Source of the DNA: Pseudomonas laurylsulfatiphila
GTDB taxonomy: Bacteria; Pseudomonadota; Gammaproteobacteria; Pseudomonadales; Pseudomonadaceae
Assembly: GCF_002934665.1 (NCBI RefSeq)
Contig: NZ_NIRS01000001.1
Location: forward strand, 372,001 to 436,000
Direction of reading: 5' to 3'
DNA length: 64,000 nt
A program made the position numbers and the translations under genes. The notes beneath the pieces were generated by a model. It was not told where the DNA came from, ran no database searches, and saw nothing but the letters and a program-made list of their open reading frames with translations. This document shows positions 32,791 through 43,885 of the stretch, in pieces (the stretch's first letter is position 1; every line of letters begins with the position of its first letter).

Positions 32791-32804
32791 CGCGATCCTT
32801 GATT

Positions 32805-33293
32805 TCAGTTGCCCAACGTCAGGCCATTGGCCGGCAACGGCAGCGCGGTTTTGTACCGCACCTGCTTGAGCGCAAAGCTCGAACGTATGTTCGCCACCCC
32901 GGGCACCTTGGTCAGAAAATCCATCATGAAACGCTCCAGCGACTGGATGGTCGGCACCAGCACCCGGATCAGGTAATCCGGGTCGCCGGCCATCAGGTAG
33001 CACTCCATCACCTCGGGGCGGTCGGAAATCGCCTCTTCGAAATGCTGCAACGCCTCCTCCACCTGCTTCTCCAGGCTGACGTGAATGAACACGTTCACAT
33101 GCAACCCCAGCAGGTCGGCATCGAGCAGTGTCACTTGCTCGCGGATTACCCCCAGTTCTTCCATGGCCTTGACCCGGTTGAAACACGGGGTCGGCGAGAG
33201 GTTCACCGAGCGTGCGAGGTCGGCGTTGGTGATGCGCGCATTCTCCTGAAGGCTGTTGAGAATGCCGATGTCGGTACGGTCCAGTTTGCGCAT
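32805..33293 (-). CDS. bkdR: Lrp/AsnC-family activator BkdR
   Basis: A 162-aa Lrp-type regulator: N-terminal helix-turn-helix ([22 protein letters not shown]) listed here as residues 21-42, linker, and RAM effector domain ending [14 protein letters not shown]. It is very close to P. putida BkdR, which activates the bkd operon in response to branched-chain amino acids, chiefly L-leucine and L-valine. It is divergent from bkdA1 with a 185-bp AT-rich intergenic region, the same layout as in P. putida. Confidence 0.95.
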   Translation of the reverse strand: MRKLDRTDIGILNSLQENARITNADLARSVNLSPTPCFNRVKAMEELGVIREQVTLLDADLLGLHVNVFIHVSLEKQVEEALQHFEEAISDRPEVMECYLMAGDPDYLIRVLVPTIQSLERFMMDFLTKVPGVANIRSSFALKQVRYKTALPLPANGLTLGN

Positions 33294-34714
<1,421 letters not shown>

Positions 34715-34715
34715 C

Positions 34716-35774
34716 ATGAACGATCACAACAACAATATCGAGCTGGAAACCGCCATGACCACGACCACCATGACCATGATCCAGGCCCTGCGCTCGGCCA
34801 TGGATGTGATGCTTGAACGTGACGACAACGTCGTGGTCTTCGGCCAGGACGTGGGCTACTTCGGCGGCGTGTTCCGCTGCACCGAAGGCCTGCAGAACAA
34901 ATACGGCACCTCCCGGGTGTTCGACGCGCCGATCTCCGAAAGCGGCATCGTCGGTGTCGCCGTGGGCATGGGCGCCTACGGTCTGCGCCCGGTGGCCGAG
35001 ATCCAGTTCGCCGACTATGTCTACCCGGCCTCCGACCAGATCATTTCCGAAGCCGCCCGCCTGCGTTATCGCTCGGCAGGCGAGTTCACCGCACCGATGA
35101 CCCTGCGCATGCCGTGCGGCGGTGGCATCTACGGCGGCCAGACCCACAGCCAGAGCATCGAAGCGATGTTCACCCAGGTCTGCGGTTTGCGCACGGTGAT
35201 GCCGTCCAACCCGTACGACGCCAAGGGCCTGTTGATTGCCTCCATCGAAAACGATGACCCGGTGATCTTCCTCGAGCCCAAACGCCTGTACAACGGCCCG
35301 TTCGACGGTCACCACGACCGCCCGGTAACCCCGTGGTCGAAACACCCTGCCGCGCAAGTGCCGGACGGTTACTACACCGTGCCGCTGGACGTCGCTGCGA
35401 TCACCCGTCCGGGCAAGGACGTCACCGTGCTGACCTACGGCACCACCGTGTACGTCTCGCAAGTCGCTGCTGAAGAAAGCGGCGTTGACGCCGAAGTCAT
35501 CGACCTGCGCAGCCTGTGGCCGCTGGACCTGGAAACCATCGTCAAATCGGTGAAAAAGACCGGCCGTTGCGTGGTCGTGCACGAAGCGACCCGTACCTGC
35601 GGTTTCGGTGCCGAACTGGTGTCGCTGGTGCAAGAGCATTGCTTCCACCACCTGGAAGCGCCGATCGAACGCGTCACCGGTTGGGACACCCCTTACCCGC
35701 ACGCGCAAGAGTGGGCGTATTTCCCAGGGCCGTCCCGAGTGGGCGCGGCGTTGAAACGGGTCATGGAGGTCTGA
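34716..35774 (+). CDS. bkdA2: Branched-chain 2-oxoacid dehydrogenase E1 beta subunit
   Basis: A 352-aa transketolase-like E1 beta. Landmarks are GQDVGYFGGVFRCTEGL, the GGIYGGQTHSQSIEA loop and the C-terminal domain ending EWAYFPGPSRVGAALKR. It begins 1 bp after the bkdA1 stop. The start MNDHNNNIELETAM is kept because the P. putida protein begins in the same way. It forms the alpha2-beta2 heterotetramer with BkdA1. Confidence 0.97.
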   Translation: MNDHNNNIELETAMTTTTMTMIQALRSAMDVMLERDDNVVVFGQDVGYFGGVFRCTEGLQNKYGTSRVFDAPISESGIVGVAVGMGAYGLRPVAEIQFADYVYPASDQIISEAARLRYRSAGEFTAPMTLRMPCGGGIYGGQTHSQSIEAMFTQVCGLRTVMPSNPYDAKGLLIASIENDDPVIFLEPKRLYNGPFDGHHDRPVTPWSKHPAAQVPDGYYTVPLDVAAITRPGKDVTVLTYGTTVYVSQVAAEESGVDAEVIDLRSLWPLDLETIVKSVKKTGRCVVVHEATRTCGFGAELVSLVQEHCFHHLEAPIERVTGWDTPYPHAQEWAYFPGPSRVGAALKRVMEV

Positions 35775-37046
35775 ATGGGCACGCACGTCATTAAAATGCC
35801 GGACATTGGTGAAGGCATTGCAGAAGTTGAATTGTCGGTCTGGCACGTCAAGGTCGGCGACATGGTCGTCGAAGATCAGGTGCTGGCCGATGTCATGACC
35901 GACAAGGCGATGGTCGATATCCCGTCGCCGGTGCATGGCAAGGTGATTGCCCTCGGTGGCCAGCCGGGCGAAGTCATGGCGGTTGGCAGTGTGCTGATCA
36001 GCATTGAAGTCGAAGGCGCGGGCAACGTTAAGGAGTCGGCGCAACCGGCTCCTTTGAAAGAAGCGCCAGTCGCAGTACCGAAAGTCGAAGCCGTGGTTGA
36101 AAGCAAACCGGTCGCTGCCCCAGCGCCGAAAGTTGCTGTCTGCCAGGGCCCGATGGTTGCTCGCGCGGCCGATGAACGTCCGCTGGCCTCCCCGGCCGTG
36201 CGCAAGCATGCGCTGGACCTCGGCATTCAGCTGCGCCTGGTGCGTGGCAGCGGCCCGGCCGGCCGCGTGCTGCATGAAGACCTGGACGCCTACCTGGCTC
36301 AGGGTCAGTCGAATGCATCGACGGTCAGCAGCGCTTACATCCAGCGCACCGATGAACAGCAGATCCCGGTGATCGGCATGCGCCGCAAGATCGCCCAGCG
36401 CATGCAGGACGCCACCCAGCGCGCCGCCCACTTCAGCTACGTCGAGGAAATCGACGTCACCGCCGTGGAAGAGCTGCGCGCGCACCTCAACGAAAAACAC
36501 GGTGCGACTCGCGGCAAGCTGACCTTGCTGCCGTTCCTGGTCCGCGCCATGGTCGTCGCCCTGCGCGACTTCCCGCAGATCAACGCCCGTTATGACGATG
36601 AGGCCCAGGTCATCACCCGCCTCGGCGCCGTGCATGTCGGTATTGCCACACAAGCCGATATTGGCCTGATGGTACCAGTGGTACGTCACGCCGAAGCCCG
36701 CAGCCTGTGGGACAGCGCAGCGGAAATCTCGCGTTTGGCCACTGCCGCTCGCAACGGCAAGGCCAGCCGCGATGAGCTGTCCGGCTCAAGCATCACCCTG
36801 ACCAGCCTCGGCGCCCTGGGCGGCATCGTCAGCACGCCGGTGCTGAACCTGCCGGAAGTGGCGATTGTCGGCGTGAACAAGATCGTCGAACGGCCGATGG
36901 TGATCAAAGGCCAGATCGTGGTCCGCAAGATGATGAACCTCTCCAGCTCCTTCGATCACCGCGTGGTCGACGGCATGGACGCGGCGCTCTTCATCCAGGC
37001 CATTCGTGGCCTGCTCGAACAACCCGCCACGCTCTTTGTCGATTAA
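35775..37046 (+). CDS. bkdB: Branched-chain 2-oxoacid dehydrogenase E2 (lipoyl acyltransferase)
   Basis: A 423-aa E2 with one lipoyl domain (lipoyl-lysine K44 in DVMTDKAMVDIP), an Ala/Pro-rich linker about 85-135, a peripheral subunit-binding domain (ASPAVRKHALDLGIQL to GRVLHEDLDAYL) and the catalytic domain ending with the HxxxDG motif in SSFDHRVVDGMD. It directly abuts bkdA2. Confidence 0.97.
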   Translation: MGTHVIKMPDIGEGIAEVELSVWHVKVGDMVVEDQVLADVMTDKAMVDIPSPVHGKVIALGGQPGEVMAVGSVLISIEVEGAGNVKESAQPAPLKEAPVAVPKVEAVVESKPVAAPAPKVAVCQGPMVARAADERPLASPAVRKHALDLGIQLRLVRGSGPAGRVLHEDLDAYLAQGQSNASTVSSAYIQRTDEQQIPVIGMRRKIAQRMQDATQRAAHFSYVEEIDVTAVEELRAHLNEKHGATRGKLTLLPFLVRAMVVALRDFPQINARYDDEAQVITRLGAVHVGIATQADIGLMVPVVRHAEARSLWDSAAEISRLATAARNGKASRDELSGSSITLTSLGALGGIVSTPVLNLPEVAIVGVNKIVERPMVIKGQIVVRKMMNLSSSFDHRVVDGMDAALFIQAIRGLLEQPATLFVD

Positions 37047-37064
37047 GCATTTGTGGAGAAAGTC

Positions 37065-38447
37065 ATGCAGACACTGAACACCACGCTGCTGATCATCGGC
37101 GGCGGTCCCGGCGGTTATGTGACGGCGATCCGTGCCGGCCAGCTGGGCATCCCGACAATCCTGGTGGAAGGCCAATCCCTGGGCGGCACCTGCCTGAACA
37201 TCGGCTGCATTCCGTCCAAGGCACTGATTCACGTCGCTGAGCAGTTTCACCAGACGCAGCAGCACCACCAGCTGTCGGCCCTGGGCATCAGCGTTTCGGC
37301 GCCGACCCTGGACATCACCAAGAGCGTCGAATGGAAAGACGGCATCGTCGATCGCCTGACCACCGGCGTTGCCGCGCTGCTGAAAAAGAACAAGGTCCAG
37401 GTCGTTCAAGGCTGGGCCAAAGTGGTTGACGGTAAAACCGTCGAGGTCGGCGACACACGCATCCAGTGCGAGCACCTGGTGCTGGCCACCGGTTCGAAAA
37501 GCGTGAACTTGCCGATGTTGCCGATTGGCGGGCCGATCATCTCGTCCACTGAAGCCCTGGCGCCGACATCCGTGCCCAAGCGCTTGATTGTGGTCGGCGG
37601 GGGCTACATCGGTCTGGAACTGGGCATTGCCTATCGCAAGCTCGGTGTCGAAGTCAGCGTGGTGGAAGCGCAGGAGCGCATCCTGCCGGCCTACGACGCC
37701 GAACTGACCCAGCCTGTGCACGACGAACTGAGAAAACTCGGCGTGAAGCTTTACTTGAAACATAGCGTGCAAGGCTTTGATTCAAAAGAAAATACATTGC
37801 AGGTATTGGCCCCGAACGGCGCGATCCTGAACCTGGAAACCGACCAGGTGCTGGTGGCCGTCGGTCGCAAGCCGAACACCCAGGGCTGGAACCTCGAAGC
37901 GCTGAACCTGGACATGAACGGTTCGTCGATCAAGATCGACAACCGTTGCCAGACCAGCATGCGCAACGTCTATGCCATCGGCGACCTGAGCGGCGAACCG
38001 ATGCTTGCGCACCGGGCCATGGCCCAGGGCGAGATGGTCGCCGAGCTGATCAGCGGTAAATCCCGCGAGTTCAACCCGACCGCCATCGCCGCCGTGTGCT
38101 TCACCGACCCGGAACTGGTGGTGGTCGGCAAGACCCCGGACGAGGCCAGGACAGCAGGCCTGGACTGCATCGTGTCGAGCTTCCCGTTCGCCGCCAATGG
38201 CCGGGCGATGACGCTGGAATCGAAAAGCGGCTTCGTGCGCGTGGTCGCCCGTCGGGACAATCATGTGATTGTCGGTTGGCAGGCGGTGGGCGTCGGCGTG
38301 TCCGAATTGTCCACGGCGTTTGCGCAAAGCCTGGAGATGGGCGCGCGGCTGGAAGACATCGGCGGCACCATCCATGCGCATCCGACACTCGGCGAGGCGG
38401 TGCAGGAAGCGGCGTTGCGGGCTCTGGGCCACGCGTTGCATCTGTAA
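37065..38447 (+). CDS. lpdV: Lipoamide dehydrogenase of the branched-chain complex (LPD-Val)
   Basis: A 460-aa FAD/NAD disulfide oxidoreductase. FAD motif [10 protein letters not shown], redox pair C43-C48 ([13 protein letters not shown]), NAD motif [12 protein letters not shown], and active-site H439-E444 (HPTLGE). The start at 37065 ([10 protein letters not shown]) has GGAG 8 nt upstream. It is the E3 dedicated to this complex in Pseudomonas. Confidence 0.97.
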   Translation: MQTLNTTLLIIGGGPGGYVTAIRAGQLGIPTILVEGQSLGGTCLNIGCIPSKALIHVAEQFHQTQQHHQLSALGISVSAPTLDITKSVEWKDGIVDRLTTGVAALLKKNKVQVVQGWAKVVDGKTVEVGDTRIQCEHLVLATGSKSVNLPMLPIGGPIISSTEALAPTSVPKRLIVVGGGYIGLELGIAYRKLGVEVSVVEAQERILPAYDAELTQPVHDELRKLGVKLYLKHSVQGFDSKENTLQVLAPNGAILNLETDQVLVAVGRKPNTQGWNLEALNLDMNGSSIKIDNRCQTSMRNVYAIGDLSGEPMLAHRAMAQGEMVAELISGKSREFNPTAIAAVCFTDPELVVVGKTPDEARTAGLDCIVSSFPFAANGRAMTLESKSGFVRVVARRDNHVIVGWQAVGVGVSELSTAFAQSLEMGARLEDIGGTIHAHPTLGEAVQEAALRALGHALHL

Positions 38448-38462
38448 ACACTCTACGCACAT

Positions 38463-38544
38463 CCTGTAGGAGCCGGCTTGCTGGCGATCAATGCAACGCG
38501 GTGGATCAGGTTCGCCGCCATCGCCGGCAAGCCGGCTCCTACAG
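38463..38544. repeat. REP doublet (GTAGGAGCCGGCTTGC type)
   Basis: TGTAGGAGCCGGCTTGCTGG and complement. It is a different sequence class from the GGGAGCGAGC units, placed after lpdV. Confidence 0.9.
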
Positions 38545-38694
38545 GGATGTAATCGTTACGAGGCAAAGCGGGAACGATCAAAGGAATACATTGCGGGCTG
38601 CGAAATTGGCCCGGAATGAAGTATTGTTGTCCCCATCCAAAAAACGTCAGAAGCCTTGAACCGTTTCGGCGGTTGTTAAGTGATAGAGGGTGTC

Positions 38695-39714
38695 ATGGGT
38701 AACGAAAGCATCAATTGGGACAAGCTGGGTTTTGACTACATCAAGACCGACAAGCGCTATCTGTCGTACTTTCGCAATGGCGAATGGGACAAGGGCACCC
38801 TGACCGAAGATAACGTGCTGCACATCAGCGAAGGCTCCACAGCCCTTCACTATGGCCAGCAATGCTTCGAAGGCATGAAGGCCTATCGTTGCAAGGACGG
38901 CTCGATCAACCTGTTCCGCCCGGACCAGAACGCCCTGCGCATGCAGCGCAGCTGCGCCCGTCTGCTGATGCCGCAAGTCGACACCGAGCAATTCATCGAA
39001 GCCTGCAAGGCCGTGGTCCGCGCCAACGAGCGTTTCATTCCGCCGTACGGCACCGGCGGCGCGCTGTACCTGCGCCCGTTCGTGATCGGCGTGGGTGACA
39101 ACATCGGCGTGCGTACCGCCCCCGAGTTCATCTTCTCGATTTTCTGCATCCCGGTTGGCGCCTACTTCAAGGGTGGCCTGACCCCGCACAACTTCCAGAT
39201 CTCCAGCTACGACCGCGCTGCGCCACAAGGTACCGGTGCGGCCAAGGTCGGTGGCAACTACGCCGCCAGCCTGATGCCGGGCTCCAAGGCCAAGAAAGCC
39301 CACTTTGCCGACGCCATCTACCTCGATCCGATGACCCACACCAAGATCGAGGAAGTCGGTTCGGCCAACTTCTTCGGGATCACCCACGACAACAAGTTCG
39401 TGACCCCGAACTCGCCATCGGTACTGCCGGGCATCACCCGTCTGTCGCTGATCGAGCTGGCCAGGACCCGTCTGGGCCTGGAAGTGGTTGAAGGCGACGT
39501 GTTCATCGACAAGCTCTCCGACTTCAAGGAAGCCGGTGCTTGCGGTACTGCGGCGGTGATCACGCCGATTGGCGGCATCGACTACAACGACCACCTGCAC
39601 GTGTTCCACAGCGAAACCGAAGTCGGCCCGGTCACCCAGAAGCTCTACAAAGAGCTGACCGGCGTGCAAACCGGCGACATCGAAGCGCCAGCGGGCTGGA
39701 TCGTCAAGGTCTGA
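38695..39714 (+). CDS. ilvE: Branched-chain amino acid aminotransferase
   Basis: A 339-aa fold-type IV PLP enzyme, the longer BCAT type rather than the 307-residue IlvE. PLP lysine K184 lies in GAAKVGGNYAAS, with the downstream KIEEVGSANFFGI and GACGTAAVITPIGG phosphate-binding segments. Known reaction: reversible transamination of leucine, isoleucine and valine with 2-oxoglutarate, supplying the BKD substrates. The start at 38695 has AGAGGG upstream. It is separated from lpdV by a REP and its own promoter-sized gap, and followed by a strong terminator. Confidence 0.93.
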   Translation: MGNESINWDKLGFDYIKTDKRYLSYFRNGEWDKGTLTEDNVLHISEGSTALHYGQQCFEGMKAYRCKDGSINLFRPDQNALRMQRSCARLLMPQVDTEQFIEACKAVVRANERFIPPYGTGGALYLRPFVIGVGDNIGVRTAPEFIFSIFCIPVGAYFKGGLTPHNFQISSYDRAAPQGTGAAKVGGNYAASLMPGSKAKKAHFADAIYLDPMTHTKIEEVGSANFFGITHDNKFVTPNSPSVLPGITRLSLIELARTRLGLEVVEGDVFIDKLSDFKEAGACGTAAVITPIGGIDYNDHLHVFHSETEVGPVTQKLYKELTGVQTGDIEAPAGWIVKV

Positions 39715-39731
39715 CCTGACGCCTGAGACAC

Positions 39732-39768
39732 AAAAGCCCCCCATCGAGTGACCGACGGGGGGCTTTTT
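39732..39768 (+). terminator. Rho-independent terminator of ilvE
   Basis: AAAAGCCCCCC...GGGGGGCTTTTT, an 11-bp stem with 14-nt loop and terminal T-run, 17 bp after the ilvE stop. The A-run on the other side would let it work in both directions. Confidence 0.93.
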
Positions 39769-39800
39769 CATGGCACCGAATTCAAAAACTACCACCCGCC

Positions 39801-39885
39801 CCTGTAGGAGCCGGCTTGCCGGCGATGGCGTCCTCACATACACCGCCATGCTTGAAGGCCCAATCGCTGGCAAGCAGGCTCCTAC
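39801..39885. repeat. REP doublet overlapping a gene end
   Basis: TGTAGGAGCCGGCTTGCCGG and a partly diverged complement. The last bases (CTAC) cover the stop codon of the regulator at 39882. Confidence 0.85.
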
Positions 39886-40643
39886 TGGTTCGGGTTGAGC
39901 AATGCCCCCCGGGCCGCCGCAGACTGCGATCGGCTGCCTTCAGTTTCCGTGGGCAACTCGACACCAAAACGGACGCCCATCTCCCTGCGCCCCAACGCCG
40001 TCAACGCCAACGCCCGACTGTCCAGATCCTGGGTCACCCACTGGCGCTTGAGCGCCGTTTGCAGCAACGCCGCGCCCAGCGACCCGCCCAGATGCGGCCG
40101 GCGCATGCTCCAGTCCAGGCACGGGCACGCAAAACGGCGGCGCAAGGTGCTCAAGTCCTGTACCTCGATCCCGAGCCCCTGAAACATTGCCGAACCACTG
40201 TCACTCAAGCGATAGGCCTGTTCGTCGGTTTCCTCCAGCCAGCCCGCTTCGAGCATCCGGTCATGCAACAGTACCGCGAGGGTACCCGCCATGTGGTCGT
40301 AGCAGGTGCGGGCGAACTGCAGGCGATCCGGGGTCCGCGGCTGGAAGCGCGGCGCCGGGTTCTGGCCGATCACCATCAACGCTTCCAGGGCCTGGGCGAC
40401 ACGTTTGTCCGCCAGGCTGTAATAGCGGTGACGTCCCTGGACGTGCAGCCGCACCAGCGCCAGCTCCTTGAGCCTGGCCAGGTGGGCACTGGCGGTCGAC
40501 GCGCTGACTTCGGCCACCGCCGCCAGCTCGGTGCTGGTGCGGGCATGGCCGTCCATCAGCGAACAGAGGATTTTCGTCCGCGCCGGCTCGGCGATGGCCG
40601 CTGCCACCTGCGAGACGCCCATGTCGTGTTGTTCTGCACTCAT
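39882..40643 (-). CDS. ArsR-type transcriptional regulator with long C-terminal domain
   Basis: A 253-aa regulator. The first 95 residues are an ArsR winged helix (ILCSLMDGHARTSTELAAVA, SASTASAHLARLKELALVRL). The remaining 150 residues, with RFQPRTPDRLQFARTCYDHM and a CPCLDWS motif, form the extended domain seen in a subgroup of these regulators and may bind a metal or organic ligand. The start at 40643 has GGGAG 6 nt upstream. It is divergent from the P450 gene by 79 bp and is its likely regulator. Confidence 0.85.
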   Translation of the reverse strand: MSAEQHDMGVSQVAAAIAEPARTKILCSLMDGHARTSTELAAVAEVSASTASAHLARLKELALVRLHVQGRHRYYSLADKRVAQALEALMVIGQNPAPRFQPRTPDRLQFARTCYDHMAGTLAVLLHDRMLEAGWLEETDEQAYRLSDSGSAMFQGLGIEVQDLSTLRRRFACPCLDWSMRRPHLGGSLGAALLQTALKRQWVTQDLDSRALALTALGRREMGVRFGVELPTETEGSRSQSAAARGALLNPNQ

Positions 40644-40722
40644 ATTTCGCTCCCGGACGAATCAACGCCCTTTCGGACTGGAGATAGTAGCAACACTTTC
40701 CAACAACAAAAGGCTGTGACCC

Positions 40723-41844
40723 ATGGACCCGATCATCGCTGCGACCCATGCCGATCCTTATCCCTACTACGCACAACTGCGTGCCGAGGGCGGGCTGGCT
40801 TTTCATCCGGAGCTGAACATGTGGGTGGCCAGCAGCGCCCGGGCGGTGGCCGCCGTGCTCGCGCATGCCGATTGCCATGTTCGCCCCGCGCAGGAGCCAG
40901 TCCCCAGGGCGATTGCCGATGGCCTGGCCGGCCGGGTGTTCGGCCAGTTGATGCGCATGAATGAAGGTGAGCGCCAGCAATGCCCTCGGTCGGCGATTGC
41001 GCCGGGGCTGGAGTTGATCGATATGCGGGAAGTCGAGAGCCTGGTCAGCGCCCGGTTGATCAGCGCCGACGCCGTCGGCCTGTACAACGCCATGTTCCGT
41101 GGGCCGGTGTGCGTGGTGGCAGCGTTGCTGGGATTCACCCCGGCTCAGGGCCGAATCATCAGCGAACTGACGGCGGACTTCGCGGCTTGCCTGTCGCCCT
41201 TGAGCACCTCGGCACAGCTGTCCGCCGCCCATGCCGCCGCTGAACAACTGAGCGGTTACTGTGTCGAGCTGTTGGCCGACCCGGACAACCACAGCCGTCT
41301 GCTTGAAGGCATCCGCCAACGCTTCACCTGCGGCGCACCGCAAATGCTGATCGCCAACCTGATCGGCCTGTTTTCCCAGACGTTCGACGCCACGGCCGGG
41401 CTGATCGGCAACACTGTGCTGGCATTGAAACAACACCCGTCGTTACTCAGCGAATCACCCCATGTCGACGATCTGCTGGCCGAAGTGCAGCGCCTGGACC
41501 CGCCGGTACAGAACACCCGCCGCTTCGTCGCCGCCCCCTGCGAGATTGACGGCACAAGGCTGAATGCCGGGGACGTGATCCTGGTGCTGCTGGCCTCGGC
41601 CAATCGCGACCCACAGCTCAACGACAACCCCGACGCACTCCTGCTCGACCGCCCGAACCGGCGCAGCTTCACCTTTGGTGCGGGACGCCATCAATGTCCG
41701 GGGCAGACACTGGCGTTGAGCATCGCTGGCGCTACCGTCCGGCACATTCTGGCGATGAAGCCGGGACTGGACCGCCTGACCTGGGATTACCGCCCGTCCG
41801 CCAATGGACGAGTTCCGTTGTTCAGGGATCGGCCGGTCGCTTGA
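40723..41844 (+). CDS. Cytochrome P450
   Basis: A 373-aa soluble P450, at the short end of the bacterial range. Heme-binding loop FTFGAGRHQCPGQTLA with C325 and the ExxR pair E254-R257 are intact. The I-helix is unusual: the position of the normal AGxET/AGxDT reads S218-Q-T-F-D222-A-T, so the conserved acid is D222 but the following threonine is alanine. That suggests altered oxygen activation or a non-monooxygenase reaction. No ferredoxin or reductase gene is adjacent. Substrate unknown; start at 40723 has AAGG 9 nt upstream. Confidence 0.88.
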   Translation: MDPIIAATHADPYPYYAQLRAEGGLAFHPELNMWVASSARAVAAVLAHADCHVRPAQEPVPRAIADGLAGRVFGQLMRMNEGERQQCPRSAIAPGLELIDMREVESLVSARLISADAVGLYNAMFRGPVCVVAALLGFTPAQGRIISELTADFAACLSPLSTSAQLSAAHAAAEQLSGYCVELLADPDNHSRLLEGIRQRFTCGAPQMLIANLIGLFSQTFDATAGLIGNTVLALKQHPSLLSESPHVDDLLAEVQRLDPPVQNTRRFVAAPCEIDGTRLNAGDVILVLLASANRDPQLNDNPDALLLDRPNRRSFTFGAGRHQCPGQTLALSIAGATVRHILAMKPGLDRLTWDYRPSANGRVPLFRDRPVA

Positions 41845-41851
41845 TCGACGC

Positions 41852-42325
41852 TCAGTCCAACTGCCCAACCCGGGCAGCATCCGGCCAGAACAACGCCGCC
41901 TGCCCCAAACGCACACCCTGCTGATCAACCAGCGTCCACACCTTGCCTTCATGAATCATGAAGGCATTGCCCTGGCGATCCACCCGATAGCCACTGTAGC
42001 CATGAGCAATGCCATGGGCCGTGACTTGCTCCAGAAGCCTCTGGCGCATGTCCCGGTCCAGCGGCGAGGCGCTGAAGCGTGAGGGCATGCCCAGAAACTC
42101 CGGGCGCGGGTACTTGAAGCACGCCAGCGCCTGTTCATTGGCGTAGAAGAAAAGTGGGTCGTCTTCAGTACCGTGAGCCAGCAAACTGTAGGGCGCGTGG
42201 GCGTGCAGCCAGTGCAGGCGCTCCCATCCTGCCAGGGACTGCGGCGCTGGCAGGTGTTCGCCGGTCCAGTGCCGATAAGACTCGTCCAGCAGTTCGATCG
42301 CCATGGCGTATTCGTTGATTGGCAA
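41852..42325 (-). CDS. MEKHLA-domain (PAS-like) protein
   Basis: A 157-aa protein of the MEKHLA family, a PAS-like fold, here standing alone with no output domain. Text such as LLAHGTEDDPLFFYANEQAL and SASPLDRDMRQRLLEQV is typical. I start at TTG 42325 because AGGAGAGGG lies just upstream; ATG 42304 has no ribosome site. Function is not established in bacteria, though light, redox or small-molecule sensing is suggested by the fold. It is convergent with the P450 gene (7-bp gap). Confidence 0.8.
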   Translation of the reverse strand: MPINEYAMAIELLDESYRHWTGEHLPAPQSLAGWERLHWLHAHAPYSLLAHGTEDDPLFFYANEQALACFKYPRPEFLGMPSRFSASPLDRDMRQRLLEQVTAHGIAHGYSGYRVDRQGNAFMIHEGKVWTLVDQQGVRLGQAALFWPDAARVGQLD

Positions 42326-42511
42326 CCCGCCCTCTCCTCTTCAGATCCTGGTTTCAAACCCGGCCCAGCCTATCCAAAGCCGCCTGAAAAGTCCTGCTGC
42401 CCGGTTGATTGGTTACACCGGGTTAAAACAGTCATGACGGGAAGTGCGTTTATCCCGCAGGCCTTTCTCCATAAAGTCACCTGGATCATGGTGAACAACG
42501 AGGCTCGATTG

Positions 42512-43543
42512 ATGCAGACCCCACTGGACAAGTCACTGAGTGTTTTTGCGCGGGCCGACCTGCTGCAAGGTCCCACGCCCATTCAGCGGGCTGCGCGACT
42601 CGAACAACGGCTGGGCCTGGACAAACAGGGGATCGGCCTGTTTCTCAAACGCGATGACCACATGTTGATCGGCGCGGGCGGCAACAAGCTGCGCAAGCTT
42701 GAATTCCACATCGGCGCGGCGCAGCAAGCCGGGATCGATACGATCATTACCGTGGGCGGCATCCAGTCCAATCATGCTCGTTTGACCGCCGCGGTGTGCG
42801 CTCGGCTGGGTATCGCCTGCGAACTGTTCCTGACCCGGGCCGTGGCCAAAGCCGAGGTGGATTACGAACTCAATGGCAACGTGCTGCTCGACCAGTTGTT
42901 CGGCGCGCAGATGCAGGTGTTTGCCGGCGGTACCGACTCACTGGCCAAAGCCGAGGCCAGGGCGGCGCAGCTTCGGGATTGCGGACGCAAGGTGATGGTG
43001 CTGCCGACCGGTGGTTCAACGCCCCTGGGTAGCCTGGGTTATGCCCGCTGCGCAGCGGAAATCGCCCGGCAAGAGGCCGAACTGCAACTCACGTTCAATC
43101 AAGTGGTGGTCCCCAATGGCAGCGCCGGGACGCATGCCGGGCTCGCGGCGGGCTTCCAGTTGCTGGGCCGGGGTACATCCGTGGTCAAATCGTTCTCGGT
43201 GTTGTCCGACCAGGACTCGTCAGCAGCGAGAACCCTGCAACTGACCCGCGAGACATTGGCGCTATTGGGCAGTGACGCCGAGGTGCAGACGGCCGGGATG
43301 GTGATCGACGGCAGCCAGTTGGGTGCGGGCTATGGCCTGCCAACCGCCGCCATGCAGGACGCGGTACGCTTGATGGCGCGTGCCGAAGGCCTGCTGGTCG
43401 ACCCGGTGTACTCCGGCAAGGCCTTTGCGGGAGTACTGGCCGACCTGCAGCAGGGGCGTTTTGGCCCCGGGGACAATGTACTGTTCGTCATGACCGGTGG
43501 AACACCCGGCCTGTATGCCTACCGGGAAACCTTTCAGGTCTGA
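42512..43543 (+). CDS. PLP-dependent D-cysteine desulfhydrase-like enzyme (ACC deaminase family)
   Basis: A 343-aa fold-type II PLP enzyme. The Schiff-base lysine is K59 in GAGGNKLRKLEF. Two positions separate true ACC deaminases from desulfhydrases: where ACC deaminase has Glu (YEGKS) and Leu (HLGGAP), this protein has YSGKAF and VMTGGTP. It therefore fits D-cysteine desulfhydrase, which releases H2S, pyruvate and ammonia. The start at 42512 has GAGG 8 nt upstream; the frame is open much further but overlaps the MEKHLA gene. Confidence 0.85.
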   Translation: MQTPLDKSLSVFARADLLQGPTPIQRAARLEQRLGLDKQGIGLFLKRDDHMLIGAGGNKLRKLEFHIGAAQQAGIDTIITVGGIQSNHARLTAAVCARLGIACELFLTRAVAKAEVDYELNGNVLLDQLFGAQMQVFAGGTDSLAKAEARAAQLRDCGRKVMVLPTGGSTPLGSLGYARCAAEIARQEAELQLTFNQVVVPNGSAGTHAGLAAGFQLLGRGTSVVKSFSVLSDQDSSAARTLQLTRETLALLGSDAEVQTAGMVIDGSQLGAGYGLPTAAMQDAVRLMARAEGLLVDPVYSGKAFAGVLADLQQGRFGPGDNVLFVMTGGTPGLYAYRETFQV

Positions 43544-43546
43544 CGG

Positions 43547-43885
43547 TCAATCATCCCGCGTCAGCACTTCCAGCAATTCAATTTCGAAGATCAGGTTCGA
43601 ATTCGGCGTGATCTTGCCCATGGTGCGTTCGCCATAGGCCAGGTGCGCCGGCACCAGCAACTTGCGCTTGCCACCGACCTGCATGCCCATGATGCCCTGG
43701 TCCCAGCCCTTGATGACCCGCCCGGTGCCGATCACGCACTGGAAGGGTTTGCCCCGGCTGTAGGAAGAATCGAATTCGGTCCCGTCCTCCAGCCAGCCAC
43801 GGTACTGGGTGGTGATCAGCGCGCCTTTTACCGCGGCTTTTCCGTCACCCAACTGCAGATCGATTACCTGAAGCTCGTCATTCAT
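43547..43885 (-). CDS. FKBP-type peptidyl-prolyl cis-trans isomerase
   Basis: A 112-aa single-domain cytoplasmic FKBP. Typical text includes GWLEDGTEFDSSYSRGKPF, IGTGRVIKGWDQGIMGMQVG and PNSNLIFEIELLEV. There is no signal peptide or dimerisation domain. Start at ATG 43885 (MNDELQVIDL); a GTG at 43906 with GAGGG in front of it would add seven residues and cannot be excluded. It ends 3 bp from the convergent desulfhydrase gene. Confidence 0.92.
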   Translation of the reverse strand: MNDELQVIDLQLGDGKAAVKGALITTQYRGWLEDGTEFDSSYSRGKPFQCVIGTGRVIKGWDQGIMGMQVGGKRKLLVPAHLAYGERTMGKITPNSNLIFEIELLEVLTRDD

